Notes: generated by a model not told the origin, from the sequence alone. A DNA stretch of 64,000 nt from Pseudomonas pseudonitroreducens (GCF_021603645.1 NZ_BQHJ01000001.1:744001-808000), one strand, 5' to 3'. Positions 32,620-41,939 are shown, numbered from the stretch's first letter. Program-made: numbers and translations.

Positions 32620-33166
32620 GGCGTGCCAGCCACTCCTCGCGCGTCAGCTCCCAGGTTTCCCGTGGCAGTACGCCACTGACGAAGTGGCCTTCGTCGCGGC
32701 CCACCAGGCGCATGCCCTCGCGTTCGGAGATACGCCGGGAACCTTCGTTGACGATGGCCTTGGGCACCTGCATCAGCGGCTTTCCCAGCGTCTCGAACCA
32801 GAAGCGATTGACCGCATCGCAAGCCTCGCCCATGTAGCCGCGCCCCTGGCAGGCCGGCGCCAGCCAGAAGCCACGGTGATTGCCCGGCTGGTCGAACAGC
32901 GAGATGTTGCCGATGGCGTCGTCCGGCGTGCTGGCAAGGCGGATCATCCAGTGCCATTCCTCGCCACGGGCCATGGCCGGTAGCACCCAGTCGCGTACAT
33001 AGACCAGCGCGCCGTCGGCCGGATAGGGCCAGGGCACGCGGCGGTCGAGGTAGCGCACCACTTCCCAGTGCGGGAACAGGCGCTGGATGGTCGGCGCATC
33101 GCTCAGTTGCACGGGCGTCAGCAGCAGGCGCTCGGTGCGCAGGGTGGGCGGGCTGTGGCTATCCAT
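32606..33166 (-). CDS. GNAT acetyltransferase (RimJ/RimL type)
   Basis: A 186-residue N-acetyltransferase. It opens with TLRTERLLLTPVQLSDAPTI, the RimJ/RimL family signature, and has the acetyl-CoA loop in FWLAPACQGRGYMGEAC (Q/RxxGxG/A). Family members acetylate N-termini or small amines; the substrate is unknown. First of a pair with the AraC regulator, whose start it overlaps. Confidence 0.85.
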   Translation of the reverse strand: MDSHSPPTLRTERLLLTPVQLSDAPTIQRLFPHWEVVRYLDRRVPWPYPADGALVYVRDWVLPAMARGEEWHWMIRLASTPDDAIGNISLFDQPGNHRGFWLAPACQGRGYMGEACDAVNRFWFETLGKPLMQVPKAIVNEGSRRISEREGMRLVGRDEGHFVSGVLPRETWELTREEWLARHAAD

Positions 33167-33253
33167 GGCGGCTCCTGTTTCTTCGCCGACAGTCTGCCGG
33201 TTCCTGGCGGCCGCTGGCCAGCCCCGGGCAATGCCGGCGCCACCCGGCCAGGT

Positions 33254-34144
33254 TCAGGCCGGGCGACCGAAAGCGGCGCTGGCGAAGTCGAGGAAGCTGC
33301 GCAGCTTGGGCGTCAGGCGACGGTCCGGGGCGTAGAGGATGTGCATCGGCGAGGCCGGCACGCTGTATTGCGGCAACAGATGAACCAGCGTGCCGTTGCG
33401 CAGTGCCTCGCCAACCAGCTCCCGAGGCTGCAGCACCACGCCCAGTCCGGCGATGGCGGCGGCCAGCAGCGGGTCGCCTTGATTGATCGTCAAACGGCTT
33501 GTAATCGGCACCTCGATACGTCCTTCCGGGCCGTCGAAAGTCCAGCTCGATCGGCCATCGGAAAAGGCGAAACCCAGGCATTCGTGCTGGCTCAGGTCCT
33601 CGGGGGTGCGGATCGCCGGGCGGCGCGCGAGGTAGGCGGGGGCGGCGCACAGCAGCAACTGGTACGGCGCGAGGGCGACGGCCTTGAGGCGGCTGTCGGC
33701 CAGCTCGCCGATTCGGAACACCACGTCGTAGCCGTCGTTGACCAGGTCCACCAGTTCGTTGGCCAGTGTCAGGTCCACCGACACCTGCGGATAGCGCACC
33801 ATGTACTCCAGCAGGCGTGGCGACAGGATGCGCATGCCGAAGGTCACCGGCGCATTGATCCGCAGCCGCCCGCTGGGCGTGCCACGAGTTTCCGCAGCCA
33901 GGTTCTCCGCCGCCTCCATGTCCGCCAGGATCAGCTTGGCGCGCTGGTAAAAGGCCCGGCCAAAGTCGGTGAGGCTCTGGCGCCGCGTGGTGCGGTTGAG
34001 CAGCGACAGGCCCAGGTGCTGTTCGAGCATCTTCACCTGCTTGCCTACCAGTTGCGACGACAGCTGCAGTTCTTCGGCAGCGGCGCTGAAGGAGCCCAGT
34101 TCCACCGCCTTGACGAAGACGGCCATTTGTTCGAGGCGGTCCAT
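33254..34144 (-). CDS. LysR-type regulator divergent from a quinone oxidoreductase
   Basis: A 296-residue regulator of the CrgA/DmlR-like branch, with MDRLEQMAVFVKAVELGSFS at the start and a helix-turn-helix to LEQHLGLSLLNRTTRRQSLT. The effector domain begins about residue 90. It is divergent from the dehydrogenase at 34315 across 170 bp, so that gene is its probable target, as is usual for this branch. Confidence 0.88.
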   Translation of the reverse strand: MDRLEQMAVFVKAVELGSFSAAAEELQLSSQLVGKQVKMLEQHLGLSLLNRTTRRQSLTDFGRAFYQRAKLILADMEAAENLAAETRGTPSGRLRINAPVTFGMRILSPRLLEYMVRYPQVSVDLTLANELVDLVNDGYDVVFRIGELADSRLKAVALAPYQLLLCAAPAYLARRPAIRTPEDLSQHECLGFAFSDGRSSWTFDGPEGRIEVPITSRLTINQGDPLLAAAIAGLGVVLQPRELVGEALRNGTLVHLLPQYSVPASPMHILYAPDRRLTPKLRSFLDFASAAFGRPA

Positions 34145-34314
34145 TACAAACCCTGCGTTTCAAGTGTCCGCCCATCCTAGGCCTTTATCCGCAGCGGACC
34201 AACGCCTAGATTTCTCCCCATGTCGCGGACGGTCGAGCACCGTTGCAGGGACTTTCTACACTCCCATTCCGGCCGGCGCTTTCGTCCCGGCCCCCGATCG
34301 AGAAGAGGTTTGCC

Positions 34315-35304
34315 ATGGCCCGCATTGTCAGAATCCACCAATACGGTGACGCCAGCGTCCTGAAACTGGAGGCGGTGGATGTACCTGCCCCGGCGCCGGA
34401 TGAAGTACAGATCGCGGTCAGGGCCATCGGCCTGAACCGTGCCGAAGTGATGTTCCGCAACCACGCCTACCTGCAGGAGGCCGAGTTCCCCAGTCGTCTG
34501 GGCTACGAGGCGGCCGGCGTGGTGAATGCGGTGGGCAGTGCCGTGAAGAATGTCGCGGTCGGCGATGCGGTAAGCCTGATCCCGCCGCTGGATATCGCCC
34601 GCTGGGGCACCTACGGCGAAGTGGCCAACGTGCCGGCGTACCTGGTGGTGAAGCACCCGCAGAACCTCAGCTTCGAACAGGCCGCGGCATCCTGGATGCA
34701 GTACGTCACCGCCTGGGGCGCGCTGGTGGAGCAGGCGAAACTGTCGAAGGGCGAGTTCGTGCTGGTCACCGCGGCATCGAGCAGCGTGGGGCTGGCCGCC
34801 TTCCAGATCGCCCGCATGGTCGGTGCCACCTCCATTGCGGTGACCCGCACCCAGGCCAAGAAGCAGGCGCTGCTGGAGGCGGGCGCCGATCACGTGATCG
34901 TCAGCGATGACGAGGATATCGTCGAGAAGGTCATGGCGCTCACCGGCGGGCAGGGCGCCCGCGTGGTGTTCGACCCGATCGGTGGCCCTGGTTTCGAGGT
35001 GCTCACCCAGGCCATGGCCCGTGGCGGCATCCTCCTCGAGTACGGCGCACTGAGCCCGGAGCCGACGCCGTACCCGCTGTTCACCGTGCTCGGCAAGAGC
35101 CTGACGCTCAAGGGTTACCTCTACGCCGAGATCGTCGCCGACCCGGCGGCGCTGGAGCGCGCCAAGGCGTTCATCGTCAAGGGCCTGGAGTCCGGCGCGC
35201 TGAGCCCGGTGATCGCGCGGACCTTCGCGCTGGAGCAGATCCAGGAGGCGCATCGCTTCCTCGAAGCCAACCAGCAGGTGGGCAAGATAGTCGTCACGGT
35301 CTGA
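34315..35304 (+). CDS. Zinc-less quinone oxidoreductase-type alcohol dehydrogenase
   Basis: A 329-residue medium-chain dehydrogenase of the quinone oxidoreductase branch. It opens IVRIHQYGDASVLKLEAVDV, has NRAEVMFRNHAYL and binds NADPH with VTAASSSVGLAAFQIA. The structural and catalytic zinc cysteines are absent, as in quinone oxidoreductases. It probably reduces quinones or alpha,beta-unsaturated carbonyls. AGAAGAGG precedes the start at 34315. Divergent from a LysR gene and convergent with the SDR gene. Confidence 0.88.
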   Translation: MARIVRIHQYGDASVLKLEAVDVPAPAPDEVQIAVRAIGLNRAEVMFRNHAYLQEAEFPSRLGYEAAGVVNAVGSAVKNVAVGDAVSLIPPLDIARWGTYGEVANVPAYLVVKHPQNLSFEQAAASWMQYVTAWGALVEQAKLSKGEFVLVTAASSSVGLAAFQIARMVGATSIAVTRTQAKKQALLEAGADHVIVSDDEDIVEKVMALTGGQGARVVFDPIGGPGFEVLTQAMARGGILLEYGALSPEPTPYPLFTVLGKSLTLKGYLYAEIVADPAALERAKAFIVKGLESGALSPVIARTFALEQIQEAHRFLEANQQVGKIVVTV

Positions 35305-35320
35305 GGCCGGAGCAAGGCAA

Positions 35321-35342
35321 ACGGGCGCCTTGCGGCGCCCGT
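35321..35342. terminator. Shared terminator hairpin between convergent genes
   Basis: ACGGGCGCC-TTGC-GGCGCCCGT is a perfect 9-bp stem placed between two convergent stops (35304 and 35347). Only short T-runs flank it. Confidence 0.65.
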
Positions 35343-35346
35343 CTGG

Positions 35347-36120
35347 TCACTGGCGGCCGGCGGTGACGCCGCCGTCCACTGGCAGCACGGTGCCGGTGAT
35401 CCACGAGGCCTCGTCGGAAGCCAGGAACAGCATCGCTGCCGCCACGTCGCCCGGCTGGCCGTTGCGCCCCAGCGGGTGGAAGGCATTGAAGGTCGGCAAT
35501 ACCTGCCTGACCTGTTCGGCATCCATGAAGGTGCCGTAGACCGGCGTTTCCACCACGGCCGGGGCCACGGTGTTGATGCGGATGTTCGAGCCGGCCAGCT
35601 CCATGGCCAGGTTGCGGGTCAGCGCATGCACGCCGGCGTTGGCCGCGGAGTAGGCCGCCGAGGGCGTGGCGCCGATGGCCTGGATGGCCCATAGCGAACC
35701 GGTCTGCACGATGGCGCCGCCGCCGCGCTGCAGCATGGCCTTGGCTGCCGCCTGGGCCATGAAGAACTTGCCCTTGAGGATGGTATCGAGGAAGGCGTCG
35801 TATTCCTCCGGAGTGACTTCCAGGAACGGCTTGGGCGTGAAGATGCCGGCGTTGTTGATAAGGATGTCGACGCCGCCGAACTCGCGCTGCGCCAGTTCGA
35901 CCAGGGCCTGGGCGGTGGCCGGGTCGGCGATGCTGCCGGCGAGGCTACGCACGCGCTCGCCGCTGGGGTCGATTTCACGCGCTGCGGCTTGCAGCTTGGC
36001 GCCGTCGCGGCCGCCGATGACGACGCTGGCGCCGGCCTCGACGAGGCGCCGTGCGACTTCCTTGCCGATGCCTGAACCGCCGCCGGTGATGATGGCAACC
36101 TTGTTAGAAAAACTATTCAT
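35347..36120 (-). CDS. Short-chain dehydrogenase with catalytic Lys replaced by Asn
   Basis: A 257-residue SDR. NAD(P) is bound by ITGGGSGIG (11-19), NNAG is at 89-92, catalytic Ser is 142 and Tyr is 157. The expected lysine four residues on is Asn161: the sequence is YSAANAGV where the family has YSASKAGV. The codon is a clear AAC, so this is not an ambiguous base. Activity may be altered or lost. It is divergent from a LysR gene, with a heptanucleotide repeat in between. Confidence 0.88.
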   Translation of the reverse strand: MNSFSNKVAIITGGGSGIGKEVARRLVEAGASVVIGGRDGAKLQAAAREIDPSGERVRSLAGSIADPATAQALVELAQREFGGVDILINNAGIFTPKPFLEVTPEEYDAFLDTILKGKFFMAQAAAKAMLQRGGGAIVQTGSLWAIQAIGATPSAAYSAANAGVHALTRNLAMELAGSNIRINTVAPAVVETPVYGTFMDAEQVRQVLPTFNAFHPLGRNGQPGDVAAAMLFLASDEASWITGTVLPVDGGVTAGRQ

Positions 36121-36137
36121 GGTGGAAGTCCTCGCTG

Positions 36138-36171
36138 TGGCCGCTGGCCGCTGGCCGCTGGCCGCTGGCCG
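36138..36171. repeat. Heptanucleotide tandem repeat upstream of the SDR gene
   Basis: Four perfect copies of TGGCCGC and a partial fifth (TGGCCG) lie 18-51 bp before the SDR start. A 7-bp unit is free to change copy number by slippage without affecting a reading frame, and could shift promoter or leader spacing. Confidence 0.8.
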
Positions 36172-36310
36172 GTGATCGGAAGAAGCCGTCGTTCAGCGCT
36201 CAGTAGCCTTTTGCTGGTCGCTTGGGATGGCTTTGTGGGGTAAATTGTCGATCTCGGCGAAGTGGCCGACAACGCACAAGTTCTTCCTGATCGACATAGA
36301 AAATCTATCG

Positions 36311-37228
36311 ATGACAACCCCGGCTTACCTGAATGCCCTGCGCGCTTTCGAAGCGGCGGCCCGGCACCAGAGTTTCTCCGCGGCGGCAACGGAGCTGAAC
36401 GTCACTCCGGCGGCTGTCGGCCAGCAGGTTCGCCACCTCGAATCCTGGCTGGGCGTTGCCCTGTTCACCCGCGCCGCCAGTGGCTCGGCGCGGTTGCAGC
36501 TTACCGAGGTAGCGCGCGCCGCCTTGCCGGATATCCGCGAGGGCTTCGAGCGCCTGGCGCTGGGCCTGTCGCGGCTGCGCGACGCCAGTGTCAACACAGG
36601 ACTGACGGTCGCTGTGAGCCCGGCCTTCGCGTCGAAATGGCTGCTGCCGCGAATCGAGGGTTTTCAGCAGGCGCATCCCGAACTGGACGTACTGCTGGAC
36701 ACCAATGCTCGAGCCGTCGACTTCCAGGTGGATCGCATCGACGTCGGCGTGCGCTACGGGCGCGGGCGATGGCCAGGGCTGACGGCAACGCGGCTGATGG
36801 AGGAGACGATCTTCCCGGTGTGCGCGCCGGACTTCGCGTTGCTCAGGAATGGCAAGCTGTCGGCTCTTGCGCTGGAGCGAGCCACGCTGATCCACGATCT
36901 GTCGATGGCCCACGACCCGGATTTCCCGACCTGGCGCCGCTGGCTGGATGCGGCGGGCTATGCGCAGGTGCAGGCGAGCCATGGCCTGCGCATCAACAAT
37001 TCGGCGGCGGTGCTGCAGGCGGCGATGGAGGGGCAGGGGTTGGCGCTGGCGCGTAGCGTGATGGTGCGCGACGACCTGGCGGCCGGGCGGCTGATCCGCC
37101 CCTTCGCCGATCGGGGCCCGGCTTGCCCGCTGACCCAGGCGTATTACGTGGTCTATCGCCCGGAGTGTGCCGAATTGCCCAAGGTGCGGGCGTTCCGCGA
37201 CTGGTTGCTGGCCGAGGCGGGGCAGTGA
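36311..37228 (+). CDS. LysR-type regulator (GcvA-like)
   Basis: A 305-residue regulator of the GcvA/AmpR branch, with LNALRAFEAAARHQSFSAAA at the start and HTH PAAVGQQVRHLESWLGVALF. The effector domain starts about residue 95 (LTVAVSPAFASKWLLPRI), the hallmark of this branch. Divergent from the SDR gene. The ORF reaches 36227, but the ATG at 36311 gives the family N-terminus. Confidence 0.88.
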   Translation: MTTPAYLNALRAFEAAARHQSFSAAATELNVTPAAVGQQVRHLESWLGVALFTRAASGSARLQLTEVARAALPDIREGFERLALGLSRLRDASVNTGLTVAVSPAFASKWLLPRIEGFQQAHPELDVLLDTNARAVDFQVDRIDVGVRYGRGRWPGLTATRLMEETIFPVCAPDFALLRNGKLSALALERATLIHDLSMAHDPDFPTWRRWLDAAGYAQVQASHGLRINNSAAVLQAAMEGQGLALARSVMVRDDLAAGRLIRPFADRGPACPLTQAYYVVYRPECAELPKVRAFRDWLLAEAGQ

Positions 37229-37446
37229 GGCGGAGCGGCCAGCTGGTGCCAGACTCCCCGGGCGCGCCAGCGACGAACTGCGCTTCGATCCAGGCCTTGA
37301 ACACTTCGCTGGTGGCCGGGCTGTAGCGCGCCGACAGCAGGAGACGACACCACGCATGAGGCCGGATGGTACCGACTGTGACGACCAGCAGGACGTCCTG
37401 CACGCGCTGCTGGTGCTCCTCGGCGGTACTCGTATGCGCGCCCCGC

Positions 37447-37791
37447 TCAGCTGGTGGTGCGCTGGGCGAAGGCCAGGTGATAGCCGTTGCAGTCGCGCAC
37501 GCCGAACTCCCGCGAGCCGTAGGGCATGTCCTGCAGGGGCCAGGCGATCTGTGCCCGGTCCTGCACGGCGGCGAAGTAGCCGGCAACGTCCGCGAGTTGC
37601 AGGTAGACCGTCCCCGAGCACGCCACTTCGCCGCCCCACAGATCCTGGGCGGTGAACAGCAGGCGGCAGTCCTCCAGTTGCACGCTGAGCGTACCCTGTG
37701 CGGAGTCGGTCACGCTGAAGCCGAGCGTGTCGCGGTAGTGCTCGCGGGTGAGATCGAGGTCGTGGCAGCGCAGCAGCAGGGTCAGCGACAT
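37447..37791 (-). CDS. VOC (glyoxalase/bleomycin resistance) family protein
   Basis: A 114-residue single VOC module (LLLRCHDLDLTREHYRDTLG at the N-terminus, FGVRDCNGYHLAFAQ at the C-terminus with the closing metal-type residue region). Such modules form metalloenzymes or binding proteins as dimers. Function unknown. The 218 bp to its right (37229-37446) contain no convincing gene. Confidence 0.8.
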   Translation of the reverse strand: MSLTLLLRCHDLDLTREHYRDTLGFSVTDSAQGTLSVQLEDCRLLFTAQDLWGGEVACSGTVYLQLADVAGYFAAVQDRAQIAWPLQDMPYGSREFGVRDCNGYHLAFAQRTTS

Positions 37792-37836
37792 GGGAGCTCC
37801 GGAGCGGGCGGTGGAGCGGCGATCATGTCACAGGGT

Positions 37837-38247
37837 TCAGCGCAGAATCACCCGCAACAGCGAAACCAGCGCTGCGCCGATCACGGGCGACATCCAGATG
37901 CCGAAGGTCTGCAGGATGAATTGCCGGGCGTAGGTCAGCAGTCCCATGTCCGCAGAGGGTACTCCGAGCCGGTGCCGGCAATAGCCGAGGACGGCCACGA
38001 TGAAGCAGGCGCCCGCGAGTACCCCGAGCGCTCGCCAGAGCGGCCCGCGCTCGCTGGCATAGGAGAGCAGCGCGCCACAGAGCGCGCCGCTGAGTGCCAC
38101 CAGAATCTCGAAGATGAACTCGGGTTCGACAAACCAGCGTTTGCCGTGCAGCCCGATCGCATCGCCGAGCTGCCAGCCGGCGACACTGCCCAGAACCAGC
38201 GCCAGGGTGAGCCACGGAAAGCGGCGCGAAGCCTTGCTGTTCTGCAT
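37837..38247 (-). CDS. Unknown small membrane protein
   Basis: A 136-residue protein with four hydrophobic segments: about 15-30 (LTLALVLGSVAGWQLG), 48-66, 75-92 and 112-130. It is therefore an inner-membrane protein. No family is recognised. The start at 38247 is preferred to 38337 because it follows GGGG and begins directly before the first helix. Confidence 0.6.
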   Translation of the reverse strand: MQNSKASRRFPWLTLALVLGSVAGWQLGDAIGLHGKRWFVEPEFIFEILVALSGALCGALLSYASERGPLWRALGVLAGACFIVAVLGYCRHRLGVPSADMGLLTYARQFILQTFGIWMSPVIGAALVSLLRVILR

Positions 38248-38341
38248 CGGGGAGAACCCCTGAGAATCATCGGTGAAGGCAAACCAGCAGTATAGCGAGC
38301 GTGCCCGCGCCCATTGCTTCAGCGACGGATGGTGCAAGTGG

Positions 38342-39001
38342 TCACTTGCGCAGGATATAGACCCGCACCCCGTCCGCGCCGGGGATCACGTTGTAGTGGC
38401 GGATCTGCGCGAAGCCCAGGCGCTGGAACTCGCGCTCCAGGGTGTGGGCGCTCGGGAAGTCCGGGCCGTCGGAATGCGGCTCGGAGCCGCAGGGGCAGGG
38501 CCCGGACGCTGGGGCGGCGGGGCTGCCCTGGCCGACTCGGGCGAAGAGGATCACGCTGTCGCGGGTGACCGGGATCCATTGGTTCAGCAGCCGGATGTTC
38601 TGTCTGTTGCAGGCAGTCTGGGGGATTTCCGGAAGCAGCAGGCAGTCGACCGAGCCCTTGCGCAGTTCGGCCTGCTCCTGCGGGGCGGGCAGGTCCCTGA
38701 TCCGCCGCTTCATGGCCTCGGGCAGCTTGTTGTGGGCTTGCTCCAGCGAGTCGACGGACGGGCAGGTTGCCACGATGATGCGATTGCTGTGCTCCAGCAG
38801 CACCGGCCAGGCGGCGCCCGGCGACCGCGATACCTCGAGCATCAGGATCGGCTCCTCGGCCATGCGCAGGGCCAGGCGCAGCAGGCGCTTCTGCCGCCAC
38901 TGGCGAATCCGCTGGCAAAGACCGCCGCCGAGCGAACGGCCGGCAAGGGCATCGCGCTCGTGAGCGGGAGAGGGGGCGAACAGGCGTTGGGGTTCGTTCA
39001 T
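38342..39001 (-). CDS. Methyltransferase-like protein of unknown function
   Basis: A 219-residue protein with a class I methyltransferase layout: MLEVSRSPGAAWPVL stands where the nucleotide-binding loop (D/E.G.G.G) would be, and VDCLLLPEIPQTA resembles motif IV. The glycine-rich loop is degraded, so S-adenosylmethionine binding is uncertain. CPCGSE in the C-terminal third is a small Cys motif. Annotated only by resemblance. Confidence 0.5.
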   Translation of the reverse strand: MNEPQRLFAPSPAHERDALAGRSLGGGLCQRIRQWRQKRLLRLALRMAEEPILMLEVSRSPGAAWPVLLEHSNRIIVATCPSVDSLEQAHNKLPEAMKRRIRDLPAPQEQAELRKGSVDCLLLPEIPQTACNRQNIRLLNQWIPVTRDSVILFARVGQGSPAAPASGPCPCGSEPHSDGPDFPSAHTLEREFQRLGFAQIRHYNVIPGADGVRVYILRK

Positions 39002-39275
39002 GGGGTGCGGACTCGTCAGTTACCGCCATTGTCGAATCGCGCGATCAAGGTCTCGTCAAGGACATGTGAAAAAGTCGTGGAGCGGGACTTTTCGTGCGCC
39101 AGTGCCGTCGCCTGAACGTGATCGCCAGCGGATCATCGGCAATTCACGAAACCGGCAGCTCCATTTGACGATTTCTTTTCCTTTCGCCTTGTACTGTCAC
39201 GCCCCGGCTGCCGGCACCGGCGCTGACCTGCGCCGCATCGTGTAGCGCAGGAAGAACCACTACAAGGGACACCCC

Positions 39276-41204
39276 ATGCAACTTTTCCGCTCGGCACCGA
39301 CGCGCTTCCTGGCGCTGGTCGCCTTGCTCTGGCTGATCGTCTTCTTCCTCACCCGGTCGGTCCTGCTGATTGGCCACCTGCCCGAGGTGGGCTCGGCGCA
39401 CCTGGCGGTCTTTGCCATCGGCCTGCTGTATGACCTGAGTTTCCTGGTCTATGCCCTGCTGCCGATGGGCCTGGTCCTGCTGCTGATGCCGGCGCGGGTC
39501 TGGCGCAGCGCTGCCTGGCGCTGGCTGCTGACGGCCACGCTGTTCGTCAGCGTCTACGTGATGCTCTTCACGGCGGTAGCCGAGTGGCTGTTCTGGGATG
39601 AGTTCGGCGTGCGCTTCAACTTCATCGCGGTCGATTACCTGGTGTACTCGGACGAGGTGCTCAACAACATCCTCGAGTCCTACCCCATCGGCCTGCTGCT
39701 GAGCATCCTGGCAGCGCTTTCCCTGGCCGTGACCCTCGTGCTGTTCAAGCCCCTGCGCCGCCTCGCTACAGCCGAAGTGCCGTCCCTGCCGCGGCGCCTG
39801 CTGGGCTGTGCCGCGTTGCTGGCACTGGCGCTGGTGGCCGGCCTGCTGGTCGACCAGGATTCCCCGCGCGGCCAGGACGGCAACACCTATGCCCGCGAGC
39901 TGGCGAGCAACGGGCCGTACCAGTTCTTCGCCGCATTCCGTAACAACGAGCTGGACTACCCGCAGTTCTACGCGACCCTGCCGGCCGGGGAAGTCACCCA
40001 GCAGATTCGCGCGGAGCTGGCCGAACCGGGCGTCCGCTTCACCGGCAGCGAGCCGATGGATATTCGCCGCAGCATCGTCAGCGCCGGCGCGGCAAAGCGC
40101 TACAACATCGTCCTGGTGACCATCGAGAGCCTGAGCGCCAAGTACCTGGGCAGCAACGGCGACGAGCGCGACCTCACGCCGAACCTCGACGAGCTGCGCC
40201 GCAACAGCCTCTATTTCAACAACTTCTACGCCACCGGCACCCGCACCGACCGCGGCCTGGAAGCCATCACCCTGTCGATCCCGCCGACGCCGGGGCGCTC
40301 CATCGTCAAGCGCGTCGGCCGCGAAAGCGGCTTCGCCAGCCTGGGCCAGCAATTGAAGAACGTCGGCTACGACGCCGTGTTCCTGTATGGCGGCCGTGGC
40401 TACTTCGACAACATGAATGCCTTCTTCGGTGGCAACGGCTACCGCATCGTCGACCAGTCCAGCGTCCAGGAAGCGGATATCCACTTCAAGAACGCCTGGG
40501 GCATGAGCGACGAGGACCTCTACGCCCAGGCCATCAAGCTGGCGGATGAGGACCACACTCGCCAGCAGCCGTTCCTGCTGCAACTGATGACCACCTCGAA
40601 CCACCGCCCGTACACCTACCCGGACGGCCGCATCGACATCCCTTCGGGCGAGGGGCGCGACGGCGCGGTGAAGTACACCGACTACGCCATCGGCCAGTTC
40701 CTCAAGGCGGCCAGGAGCAAGCCCTGGTTCGACAACACCCTGTTCGTGTTCGTCGCCGACCACACCGCGGGCAGCGCCGGCAAGGAAGACCTGCCGGTGG
40801 CGAACTACCAGATCCCGCTGTTCATCTACGCACCCAAGCTGCTGCCGAGCGGGGAGCGCGCGGAACTGGCCAGCCAGCTCGACTTGGCACCCAGCCTGCT
40901 GTCGATCCTCAACCTGAGCTACACCTCGACCTTCTACGGTCGCAACCTGATGGCGCCGAGCGCTCTGCCACCGCGAGTGGTGATCGGCAACTACCAGCAC
41001 CTGGGCCTGTTCGACGGCCAGGACCTGGCGATCCTCAGCCCGCGTGGCGAACTGCGCCGGCACAACCAGGCACTGGGGGCGAGCACGGAGGTGACGGCGA
41101 ACACCGGCGACCCGCTGGTGGACCGGGCGATCAGCTACTACCAGTCGGCAAGCTACGGCTTTACCCATCACCTGCTGGACTGGCAGCCGACGAAGGGGCA
41201 GTGA
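39276..41204 (+). CDS. LTA-synthase-like sulfatase/phosphotransferase, inner membrane
   Basis: A 642-residue protein with five hydrophobic helices in the first 200 residues, then a large periplasmic alkaline-phosphatase-fold domain (from about 270). NIVLVTIESLSAKYLGSNG carries the metal-binding Glu, and TGTRTDRGLEAI supplies the nucleophile Thr that replaces Ser/Cys of sulfatases. FVADHTAG contains the metal-binding Asp-His. LTA synthase family members move phosphoglycerol or phosphoethanolamine groups; gram-negative ones modify periplasmic glucans or lipids. Promoter region 39002-39275 holds no gene. Stop at 41204. Confidence 0.88.
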   Translation: MQLFRSAPTRFLALVALLWLIVFFLTRSVLLIGHLPEVGSAHLAVFAIGLLYDLSFLVYALLPMGLVLLLMPARVWRSAAWRWLLTATLFVSVYVMLFTAVAEWLFWDEFGVRFNFIAVDYLVYSDEVLNNILESYPIGLLLSILAALSLAVTLVLFKPLRRLATAEVPSLPRRLLGCAALLALALVAGLLVDQDSPRGQDGNTYARELASNGPYQFFAAFRNNELDYPQFYATLPAGEVTQQIRAELAEPGVRFTGSEPMDIRRSIVSAGAAKRYNIVLVTIESLSAKYLGSNGDERDLTPNLDELRRNSLYFNNFYATGTRTDRGLEAITLSIPPTPGRSIVKRVGRESGFASLGQQLKNVGYDAVFLYGGRGYFDNMNAFFGGNGYRIVDQSSVQEADIHFKNAWGMSDEDLYAQAIKLADEDHTRQQPFLLQLMTTSNHRPYTYPDGRIDIPSGEGRDGAVKYTDYAIGQFLKAARSKPWFDNTLFVFVADHTAGSAGKEDLPVANYQIPLFIYAPKLLPSGERAELASQLDLAPSLLSILNLSYTSTFYGRNLMAPSALPPRVVIGNYQHLGLFDGQDLAILSPRGELRRHNQALGASTEVTANTGDPLVDRAISYYQSASYGFTHHLLDWQPTKGQ

Positions 41205-41234
41205 CTGCCCCCAGCCGATCACCGCTCGGCATGG

Positions 41235-41266
41235 TTGACTCTCCCCTCAGGGGGAGGCTTTAGGCT
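41235..41266 (+). promoter_or_regulatory. MerR-type promoter before the quinone reductase/MerR operon
   Basis: TTGACT, a 19-bp spacer containing the dyad CTCCCC-TCAG-GGGAG, then TTAGGC/TAGGCT. The long spacer with a centred dyad is the signature of MerR-family activated promoters. A MerR gene lies downstream in the same operon. Confidence 0.65.
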
Positions 41267-41295
41267 CGGCTCGCTTTCACCAGGAGTTGAGCACC

Positions 41296-41874
41296 ATGCG
41301 ACAAAAACGGATTCTGCTGATCCTCGGGCACCCCAGCGGCGACAGCTTCTGTGCCGCCCTCGCCGAACGCTACCGCGAGGCGGCCAGCGGAGCCGGGCAT
41401 GAGGTGAGGTTATTGTGCCTGGGCGAGCTGGCCTTCGACCCACTGTTGCGCCACGGCTACAACGGCGCGCAAGCGCTGGAGCCGGACCTGCTCCAGGCGC
41501 AGCAGGCGATTGCCTGGGCCGATCACCTGACCCTGGTGTTCCCTGTCTGGTGGGGCGGGGTACCCGCGTTGCTCAAGGGCTTTCTCGACCGGGTGTTACT
41601 GCCCGGTTTTGCCTTCCGTTATCGGAAGGGCTCGCCCTTCCCGGAAAAACTGCTAAAGGGCCGCACCGCGCACCTGCTGGTGACCATGGACACGCCGCCC
41701 TGGTACTTCCGCTGGTTCCAGCGCATGCCGGCGCTGCAGCAGATGCGCAGGGCTACCCTGGAATTCTGCGGCATCCGGCCGACCCAGACGCTCATGCTCG
41801 GTCCGCTCCTCCACTCACCGCCACAGCGGCGCGAGAGCTGGCTGCGACAAGTACAGGCGCTCGCCGCCGGATGA
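41296..41874 (+). CDS. NAD(P)H:quinone oxidoreductase (flavodoxin fold)
   Basis: A 192-residue flavodoxin-like oxidoreductase of the NQO1/KefF/MdaB type. ILLILGHPSGDSFCAALAER is the FMN/FAD phosphate loop, and TLVFPVWWGGVPALLKGFLD is the family motif. It reduces quinones by two electrons. ATG at 41296 is chosen because AGGAG lies nine bases upstream, whereas the TTG at 41287 abuts it. It is followed 65 bp later by a MerR gene and has a MerR-type promoter. Confidence 0.85.
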   Translation: MRQKRILLILGHPSGDSFCAALAERYREAASGAGHEVRLLCLGELAFDPLLRHGYNGAQALEPDLLQAQQAIAWADHLTLVFPVWWGGVPALLKGFLDRVLLPGFAFRYRKGSPFPEKLLKGRTAHLLVTMDTPPWYFRWFQRMPALQQMRRATLEFCGIRPTQTLMLGPLLHSPPQRRESWLRQVQALAAG

Positions 41875-41939
41875 ATCGCGGGCTGGGTTTTTCCCCGCCA
41901 CTGCAGCATCCTTGCCGCGGTCTGCAGGGAGTGGCTCAC

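Noticed and set aside
37229-37446. Possible regulator fragment on the minus strand between LysR and VOC genes
   Set aside because: Short translated stretches (for example SPATSEVFKAWIEAQF) look protein-like but no start, domain or continuous frame supports a gene.
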